Part shown: piece after piece, positions 59,336 through 64,000 of the stretch | Position numbering within the stretch: position 1 is the stretch's first letter | How the letters are laid out: each line of letters starts with the position of its first letter | DNA from: JANWWM01 sp046719715 | GTDB lineage: Bacteria > Bacteroidota > Chlorobiia > Chlorobiales > Thermochlorobacteraceae | Assembly (NCBI GenBank): GCA_046719715.1 | Contig: JBDNCJ010000006.1 | Span: forward strand, 13,170 to 77,169 | Direction: 5' to 3' | DNA: 64,000 nucleotides | Program-made: the position numbers and the translations under genes | The notes under the pieces: model-generated | Told to the model about the DNA's origin: nothing | Databases searched by the model: none | What the model saw: only the letters and a program-made list of their open reading frames with translations

Positions 59336-59350
59336 GCGGTGATGCGTCCC

Positions 59351-60880
59351 TCAATAGGTTGGGAGGGAGCGGTCGATTTGCGTCGCCCAAGCGTTGATGC
59401 CGCCGACGACGTTTTTCACGTTTTTGAATCCGTTTTGACGCAGAATCTCGCAGGCTTGCGCGGAGCGTCCGCCCATTTTGCAGTGGACGAGGATTTCGGT
59501 GTCTTCTTTGCCTTTCAGTTCGGCAAGGCGGTTGGGGAGGTCGGGAAGCGGAATCAGGGTTGTGCCGTTGAGGCGAACAATTTCCCATTCATTCGGATTG
59601 CGGACATCGAGAATAAAGGGCTTTTCGCCGGCGTCTAAACGGGCTTTGAGTTCTTGAACGGTGATTTCGTTTGGATTGGTGTTCACGGTTATCGTCTCCT
59701 GTTTCGGTTGAAGTTCGGCGTTGTGGCTGTGGTCGTTGGCGGGCATGCCGCAGAAGGCTTCGTAGTCGATGAGCGTTGTAACGCTGGGGTGGTCGGAGCA
59801 GACGACGCAGTCGGCGTTTTTCTTCAGTTTGAGTTCGCGGAATTTCATTTTGAGCGCATCGAAGAGTAGCAAGCGGTTAACCATCGGCTCGCCCATGCCC
59901 GTGATGAGTTTAATGGTTTCGATGGCTTGCATCGTGCCGACAACGCCCGGAAGCACGCCCAAGACGCCGCCTTCGGCACAACTTGGCACAAGTCCGGGCG
60001 GTGGTGGTTCAGGATACAGGCAACGGTAGCACGCGCCTTCGGGCAGTTTGCCGTTTGTCGCTTCGCGGCTATTTGCCCAGAACACCGACACTTGTCCTTC
60101 AAATCGGAAAATACTGCCATAGACATTCGGCTTTCCGAGCAAGACGCACGCGTCATTGACGAGGTATCGCGTCGGGAAATTATCCGTGCCGTCGACAATC
60201 ACGTCGTAATCTTTCAAAATTTCTAAGGCGTTTTGCGAGGTGAGCGGCACGTCGTAAGTAACGACTTCAACGAAGGGATTAATCGCGTTGATGGTTTCTT
60301 TGGCAGATTCGGCTTTGGGCTTTCCGACGGATTGCGTGCGATGCAAAATTTGCCGTTGAAGGTTGGAATAATCGACGACGTCGAAATCTACAATTCCAAT
60401 TTTCCCGATGCCTGCCGCCGCAAGATACATCGCAAACGGTGAGCCAAGTCCGCCTGCACCAATCATCAAGACGCTGGCGTTTTTCATTTTCTTCTGTCCT
60501 TCCAATCCGAATTCGGGAAGAATGAGGTGGCGGCTGTATCGCTTGACTTCTTCGTTGGAGAGCGCGACATCGCTCTCGACTTGCATCTCGCCGAAGGTTG
60601 CAACCGCCCCGCCCGCAATCGACGGCACGATGATGAGTTCATCGCCAAGCCGCACGTCGGTTTCAAGTCCTTTCAAATCTTTGATGTTGGAATCGCCTTT
60701 ATAGACATTGATAAACGAGCGCAACTTGCCTTCGTCGGTATAAAGATTTTTTTTGAGTGAGGGATATTGGTCGACAAGTTTCGTCAAGGCTTCGCCGACG
60801 TTGCGCGCTGGAACTTCAACGACCTCGTTCCCCGCCGTGTATTGACGAAGCGCAGTTGGAATAATGATGCGTGTTGCCAT
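59351..60880 (-). CDS. MoaD - MoeB - rhodanese fusion protein
   Basis: A 509-residue three-domain protein. Residues 1-90: ubiquitin-like sulfur carrier of the MoaD/ThiS type, ending PSIAGG. Residues about 105-370: MoeB/ThiF-type E1 adenylyltransferase (GAGGLGSPFAMYL, VDFDVVDYSNLQRQ, and zinc cysteines CYRC and CVVC). Residues about 400-509: rhodanese with the sulfur-carrying Cys in HCKMGGRSAQA. This joins a sulfur carrier, its activator and a persulfide donor in one chain. It could serve molybdopterin, cysteine or thiocarboxylate synthesis. The Gly-Gly is internal, so carboxylate activation would need cleavage or another carrier. Confidence 0.93.
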   Translation of the reverse strand: MATRIIIPTALRQYTAGNEVVEVPARNVGEALTKLVDQYPSLKKNLYTDEGKLRSFINVYKGDSNIKDLKGLETDVRLGDELIIVPSIAGGAVATFGEMQVESDVALSNEEVKRYSRHLILPEFGLEGQKKMKNASVLMIGAGGLGSPFAMYLAAAGIGKIGIVDFDVVDYSNLQRQILHRTQSVGKPKAESAKETINAINPFVEVVTYDVPLTSQNALEILKDYDVIVDGTDNFPTRYLVNDACVLLGKPNVYGSIFRFEGQVSVFWANSREATNGKLPEGACYRCLYPEPPPPGLVPSCAEGGVLGVLPGVVGTMQAIETIKLITGMGEPMVNRLLLFDALKMKFRELKLKKNADCVVCSDHPSVTTLIDYEAFCGMPANDHSHNAELQPKQETITVNTNPNEITVQELKARLDAGEKPFILDVRNPNEWEIVRLNGTTLIPLPDLPNRLAELKGKEDTEILVHCKMGGRSAQACEILRQNGFKNVKNVVGGINAWATQIDRSLPTY

Positions 60881-60961
60881 TTCCTATTTCGGTTAAAGTT
60901 GATGAGATGATTTCAAAGTTGCTTAACGCAAATCCACCATTCAGACGTTTTCCCAAATCTT

Positions 60962-62155
60962 TTATGCAGAAGCCTCTTGGTGATGGTGTAGTTCAAATTT
61001 GAAGAGCGTCGTCGATAAAAATAAGCAAAGACACAGCGCGATTCCGCCGACGATGTATGGCGCGTGATAATCAAGCCCGTAAAGCAAACTGCCCGAAACG
61101 GGACCGAACATTCGCGCCAGTGAGCCGATGGATTGCAAAATGCCGAGCGTTTCGCCTTGTTCGGAAGGATTGGCATAAAGCGACACAAGTGCGGTATTCG
61201 TCGGCGTGCAAAAGCCGTTGCCCATCGCCACGAGTGCCAGCACGATTAAGCCGAACGACATGAGCCAAAGTTCCGGCACAAACGGCAACAGCCCGATGCC
61301 AAGCATCATCACCAGAGAGCCGCCCGTCAACACTTCGCGCTCGCCGAATCGCTTGGTGAATTTGCCAATCAATCCGCCTTGCACAATCACCGACACAACG
61401 CCGATAAACGCAAAGAGAAATCCGATATTTTGCTCCGTCTGTGCATAATGCTCCTTCCAGAGCAACGGCACGGAAATCTGCATATTCACAAAGGCAAATG
61501 TGAAGCAGAAATTCACCACAAGCAGGCGCGCAATCGCCGGCTCTTGAAACGCCTTTGAAAAACTTTTGACCGAAAAAAATCGGAACTCCGCGTGCGCCTT
61601 TTTTTCTTTGAGCGATTCGGGCAAAAAGAAGTATGCAAGAACCAAATCGAGGAGCGTCAACGCCGCCGCAACATAGCCCACCGCTTCAATGCCGACTTGG
61701 GTTTTAATCGCGCCGCCAATCGGCGGTCCTAACACAAACCCCAGCCCGAACGCCGCGCCCAGAATGCCGAGCGACTTCGAGCGGTTTTTTCTATCTGTAA
61801 TATCCGTGATATAGGCTTGCGTAACGGTAACATTCGCCGAGCCAATCCCCGCCAACACCCGCGAGATGAACACGAACCAAAGCGAATGCGATTGCGAAAA
61901 GAGAAAATACGAGACGACCGACGTCGCAATGCTAATCAAGATGACGGGACGGCGACCGATTTTATCGCTAATCCCGCCCCAAATCGGCGAGAAAAAAAAT
62001 TGCATCACGGAATAACTGCCCGCAATGATTCCGATTTCAAGCGGCGACGCGCCAAGCTCACGCGCATAATTCGGAAGCAACGGTAACACAATCCCAAATC
62101 CAACCAGGTCAAGAAAAACCGTGAAAAATAAAATGACGAATGGCGAGCGTTGCAT
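60962..62155 (-). CDS. MFS transporter (drug:H+ antiporter-like)
   Basis: A 397-residue inner-membrane protein with 12 predicted helices. It carries motif A GGISDKIGRRPVILISI after TM2 and the TM5 motif LGFVLGPPIGG typical of drug-exporting DHA1/TetA-type members. Substrate not determinable. It is 81 bp upstream of, and on the same strand as, the MoaD-MoeB-rhodanese gene, and diverges from accA across a 350-bp gap. Confidence 0.87.
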   Translation of the reverse strand: MQRSPFVILFFTVFLDLVGFGIVLPLLPNYARELGASPLEIGIIAGSYSVMQFFFSPIWGGISDKIGRRPVILISIATSVVSYFLFSQSHSLWFVFISRVLAGIGSANVTVTQAYITDITDRKNRSKSLGILGAAFGLGFVLGPPIGGAIKTQVGIEAVGYVAAALTLLDLVLAYFFLPESLKEKKAHAEFRFFSVKSFSKAFQEPAIARLLVVNFCFTFAFVNMQISVPLLWKEHYAQTEQNIGFLFAFIGVVSVIVQGGLIGKFTKRFGEREVLTGGSLVMMLGIGLLPFVPELWLMSFGLIVLALVAMGNGFCTPTNTALVSLYANPSEQGETLGILQSIGSLARMFGPVSGSLLYGLDYHAPYIVGGIALCLCLFLSTTLFKFELHHHQEASA

Positions 62156-62212
62156 GGTGAAGTTTCAAATTTCCCGAAAATACGAAAGGCAACCATATTG
62201 CGTGATGCAGAA

Positions 62213-62230
62213 ATGAGAGATGAGAGATGA
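62213..62230. repeat. Heptad repeat ATGAGAG
   Basis: ATGAGAG occurs twice in tandem (62213-62219, 62220-62226) and continues as ATGAATA. It is within the 350-bp divergent MFS/accA gap, which otherwise holds a second heptad array, an imperfect inverted repeat and one candidate promoter element. Confidence 0.65.
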
Positions 62231-62340
62231 ATAACGATGGTTTTCCGTTCTTCGTTACGCCTCGTTCGTTGTTGATTGTTCATTGTTTGTTCGTCCCGCT
62301 TCGCCGCTCTGCAATCCGAAAACCCGCGCCCCATCGGTCA

Positions 62341-62412
62341 AATCTGTTCAATCCGTGTTCTGTTGATGAATAGGAACACTGATGAAGCGGGTTCGACGAG
62401 TTTACACAGATT
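62341..62412. repeat. Imperfect inverted repeat (AATCTG ... CAGATT)
   Basis: The element starts AATCTGTTCAATCCGTGTTC and ends GAACACTGATG (from 62374) then ACACAGATT, so GTGTTC/GAACAC and AATCTG/CAGATT are paired outer and inner arms of a 72-bp diverged palindrome. Elements of this form are dispersed in many genomes of this broad group; here it is the only recognised copy. Confidence 0.5.
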
Positions 62413-62423
62413 CAACTTTTCAC

Positions 62424-62440
62424 GCTCATCGCTCATCGCT
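62424..62440. repeat. Heptad repeat GCTCATC
   Basis: GCTCATC occurs twice in tandem (62424-62430, 62431-62437), then GCTTACT. It is on the opposite strand to, and one base different from, the ATGAGAG heptad at 62213, so it may be one repeat family in two orientations. Confidence 0.65.
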
Positions 62441-62464
62441 TACTTTCTAAACATGCTTTTTGTG

Positions 62465-62472
62465 TAACTTTG
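62465..62472 (+). promoter_or_regulatory. Candidate -7 element TAACTTTG before accA
   Basis: TAACTTTG matches TAnnTTTG and lies 34 bp before the accA ATG. No -33 TTTG at 19-21 bp, so partial support. Confidence 0.4.
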
Positions 62473-62506
62473 CTCAACCCTTTGTTAATCTTTTTTTTAA
62501 GAATCT

Positions 62507-63496
62507 ATGTCAAAAATCGTTTTGGATTTTGAAAAGCCGCTGGTGCAGTTGGAAGAAAAACTTTCCGAAATGCGCGCCTTTGCTCAGAACGGCAATGGAC
62601 GGGCGAATGCCGAACTGGCTAATGAAATCAGCCTCATGGAGCGCAAAGTCGAAGACCTTCGCGCCTCAATTTACCGCAATCTCACGCGCTGGCAACGCGT
62701 TCAACTCGCCCGCCACCCTGAACGCCCTTACACGCTCGATTACATCTACATGATCTTTCAAGATTTTATGGAAGTGCACGGCGACCGCGCTTTTGGCGAC
62801 GACAAAGCCATCATCGGCGGATTCGCCAAACTCAAAGATGCAACTGGCTTCTCGCAGAGCGTCGCCGTTATTGGGCATCAAAAGGGACGGGATACGAAAT
62901 CCAACTTGTATCGCAATTTCGGAATGGCGAACCCCGAAGGGTATCGCAAAGCGTTGCGCATCATGAAACTGGCTGAAAAATTCAAGAAGCCTGTCATCAC
63001 GTTCATTGACACACCGGGCGCGTTCCCGGGCATTGAAGCCGAAGAGCGCGGACAAGCGGAAGCCATCGCACGCAACCTCTTTGAAATGTCCAAACTTGAA
63101 ACGCCGATTATTTGCGTCATTATTGGCGAAGGCGCGTCGGGGGGTGCCATCGGCATCGGCGTGGGCGATAGAATCTTGATGCTTGAAAATGCGTGGTACT
63201 CCGTCATCTCGCCTGAAAGTTGCTCGTCAATTTTGTGGCGCAGTTGGTCGTTCAAAGAGCAAGCCGCCGAAGCCTTGAAACTCACCGCTCCCGACCTCAT
63301 CGAGCACGGCATTGTGGATAGAATCATTCCCGAACCCATCGGCGGCGCACACCGCAATCCCGAACAAACCGCTCAAACGCTCAAAGGCGCATTAATCGAA
63401 GAGCTCCATTCCCTTCTAAAAAAAGACCGCCCGACATTGGTCGATGAACGCATCGAGAAATTTGGCAAAATGGGCGTGGTGAACAGCGCACCATGA
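62507..63496 (+). CDS. accA: Acetyl-CoA carboxylase carboxyltransferase subunit alpha
   Basis: Alpha half of the carboxyltransferase, partner of accD at 37415. It is 329 residues: an N-terminal helical region (VLDFEKPLVQLEEKLSEM), HGDRAFGDDKAIIGG, VIGHQKGRDTKSN, GMANPEGYRKALRIMKLA, FIDTPGAFPGIEAEERGQ, GEGASGGAIGIG and ISPESCSSILWR. It is transcribed alone, divergent from the MFS gene. About 320 bp of non-coding DNA with repeats follow. Confidence 0.97.
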   Translation: MSKIVLDFEKPLVQLEEKLSEMRAFAQNGNGRANAELANEISLMERKVEDLRASIYRNLTRWQRVQLARHPERPYTLDYIYMIFQDFMEVHGDRAFGDDKAIIGGFAKLKDATGFSQSVAVIGHQKGRDTKSNLYRNFGMANPEGYRKALRIMKLAEKFKKPVITFIDTPGAFPGIEAEERGQAEAIARNLFEMSKLETPIICVIIGEGASGGAIGIGVGDRILMLENAWYSVISPESCSSILWRSWSFKEQAAEALKLTAPDLIEHGIVDRIIPEPIGGAHRNPEQTAQTLKGALIEELHSLLKKDRPTLVDERIEKFGKMGVVNSAP

Positions 63497-63643
63497 CGAC
63501 GGACGACGCTGACCTGAACAGCGACTCATAACTTTCTTCATCGCCCCGCCGCCGCACCCGACAACGATGAGCAATCGTTTGAAACCCATGACGCTCGCGC
63601 TCGAAGCCGAAGACGACCTTGATATACAGCGGATAAATGGAAA

Positions 63644-63766
63644 TGTCATTACGCGCCGAGCGAAGAATCCAAACAAGTTGAAAATGAAGCACTCATATAC
63701 TTCACTATCAACCATCGCCTATTTAGATTCTTCCCCCTTCACTTCGTTTAAGGTCAGAACGACAAG
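63644..63766. repeat. Intergenic palindromic repeat, copy 2
   Basis: A second element related to the one at 27598-27690: left end GTCATTACGCGCCGAGCGAA then GAATCC, right end GATTCTTCCCCCTTCACTTC through GGTCAGAACGACAAGT. The GAATCC/GATTC arms and GTCATT/..GAC ends are retained. It lies between accA and the CRISPR end; the intervening core differs from copy 1. Confidence 0.5.
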
Positions 63767-63850
63767 TACGACCATTGTTGATTTTGTCCCCATACTTAAA
63801 GACTCGAGGAATAAATAATTTCAATCCCACATCGGTCCAATTAGAAGTTC

Positions 63851-63893
63851 CCTCAAACCTCTAACCTCTAACCTTTCAACCTTCAACCTCTAA
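63851..63893. repeat. Heptad array inside the first CRISPR spacer
   Basis: CCTCAAA, CCTCTAA, CCTCTAA, CCTTTCAA (octamer), CCTTCAA, CCTCTAA in tandem. The CCTTCAA heptad and CCTCTAA-like units match the complement of the 14-bp repeat at 43429-43498. This fills most of the 56-bp first spacer. Confidence 0.8.
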
Positions 63894-63933
63894 CCCTGAT
63901 TCTGATTTCAATCCCACATTGGTGCAATTAGAA

Positions 63934-63961
63934 TTCTCTATTCTCTATTCTCTATTCTTCA
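63934..63961. repeat. Heptad array inside the second CRISPR spacer
   Basis: TTCTCTA three times in tandem (63934-63940, 63941-63947, 63948-63954), then the variant TTCTTCA. Its first base is the last base of the CRISPR repeat. It covers most of the 35-bp spacer. Confidence 0.8.
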
Positions 63962-64000
63962 TCATTCAGGATTTCAATCCCACATTGGTGCAATTAGAAT

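Larger units (their letters stand above)
63817..64000 (-). CRISPR. Trailer end of a CRISPR array (three repeats, two spacers visible)
   Basis: A 30- to 31-bp repeat occurs at 63904-63934 and 63970-64000, identical over the visible length (ATTTCAATCCCACATTGG then TGCAATTAGAAT). A degenerate copy lies at 63817-63847 (three changes: TCGGTCC and a final G). Spacers are 63848-63903 and 63935-63969. Read on the minus strand the repeat ends ATTGAAAT, the 5' tag form common in type I/III crRNAs, and the degenerate copy is at the left, so the leader and cas genes should lie to the right, beyond the window. Both spacers are low-complexity heptad repeats (see findings). Confidence 0.75.

Noticed and set aside
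63497..63816. Short frames between accA and the CRISPR end (up to about 100 codons)
   Set aside because: They cross the palindromic repeat and have no domain or ribosome site; the stretch holds the repeat element and nothing else I can support.

Overview
The window looks like chromosome from a member of the Bacteroidota/Chlorobiota group, most like the Chlorobi-Ignavibacteria side. Evidence: a type IX secretion (T9SS) C-terminal sorting domain on a large exported protease, a Bacteroidota-type promoter (TTTG, 19 bp, TATCTTTG) ahead of the ffh operon, several other TAnnTTTG elements before genes, frequent genes without a clear Shine-Dalgarno, and moderate GC. No photosynthesis, rRNA or phage genes are present, so I do not name a genus.

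Layout. 1-4149 (minus): an SDR oxidoreductase, glucose-6-phosphate isomerase, a MntA-HepT type toxin-antitoxin pair and a DUF350 membrane protein in one tight run. 4398-10346 (plus): glycosyltransferase, flippase-like membrane protein, Wzc-type tyrosine autokinase and glyA; then pyk. 12082-15531 (minus): ffh-rpsP-rimM-trmD-rplS. 15842-18364 (plus): MlaE-MlaF-MlaD lipid transport. 18417-28989: heptose kinase, TonB-like protein, C-terminal processing protease, two Roadblock proteins, outer-membrane protein, lipoprotein, holA, tandem UspA, a peroxiredoxin-like protein and small proteins. 29007-33761 (minus): two near-identical fused nucleotidyltransferase-HEPN proteins, ftsY and a REC/coiled-coil/PAS protein. 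33803-39583: thiL with a His-rich tail, a Uma2 protein, gap, UspA, accD, arginase and a single-domain response regulator. 39660-46296: a 1255-residue T9SS-exported subtilase-fold protease flanked by signalling genes (double-receiver protein and PAS histidine kinase). 46581-54286: peroxiredoxin, MORN protein, a GH13-like protein with altered catalytic residues, a DUF6883/DUF4926 pair, a PfkB kinase, tRNA-Arg(CCT), tautomerase and an NtrC-type regulator. 54466-64000: a metallopeptidase/beta-propeller/barrel protein, DUF5683 protein, a gene remnant, a MoaD-MoeB-rhodanese fusion, an MFS exporter, accA and the end of a CRISPR array.

Functional threads are central carbon metabolism (pgi, gap, pyk), fatty-acid carboxylase subunits at two separate sites (accD, accA), the SRP pathway (ffh and ftsY), envelope construction (polysaccharide, LPS heptose, Mla, exported proteases) and MNT/HEPN defence-type modules in two unrelated forms. 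Intergenic DNA carries repeat families: heptad-based tandem repeats at several sites, palindromic elements, and a CRISPR array whose two visible spacers are themselves heptad repeats. The most unusual items are the gene-converted NTase-HEPN duplication, the subtilase with Glu in place of the catalytic His, the GH13-like protein with two invariant residues changed, the MoaD-MoeB-rhodanese fusion, and the heptad-filled CRISPR end.
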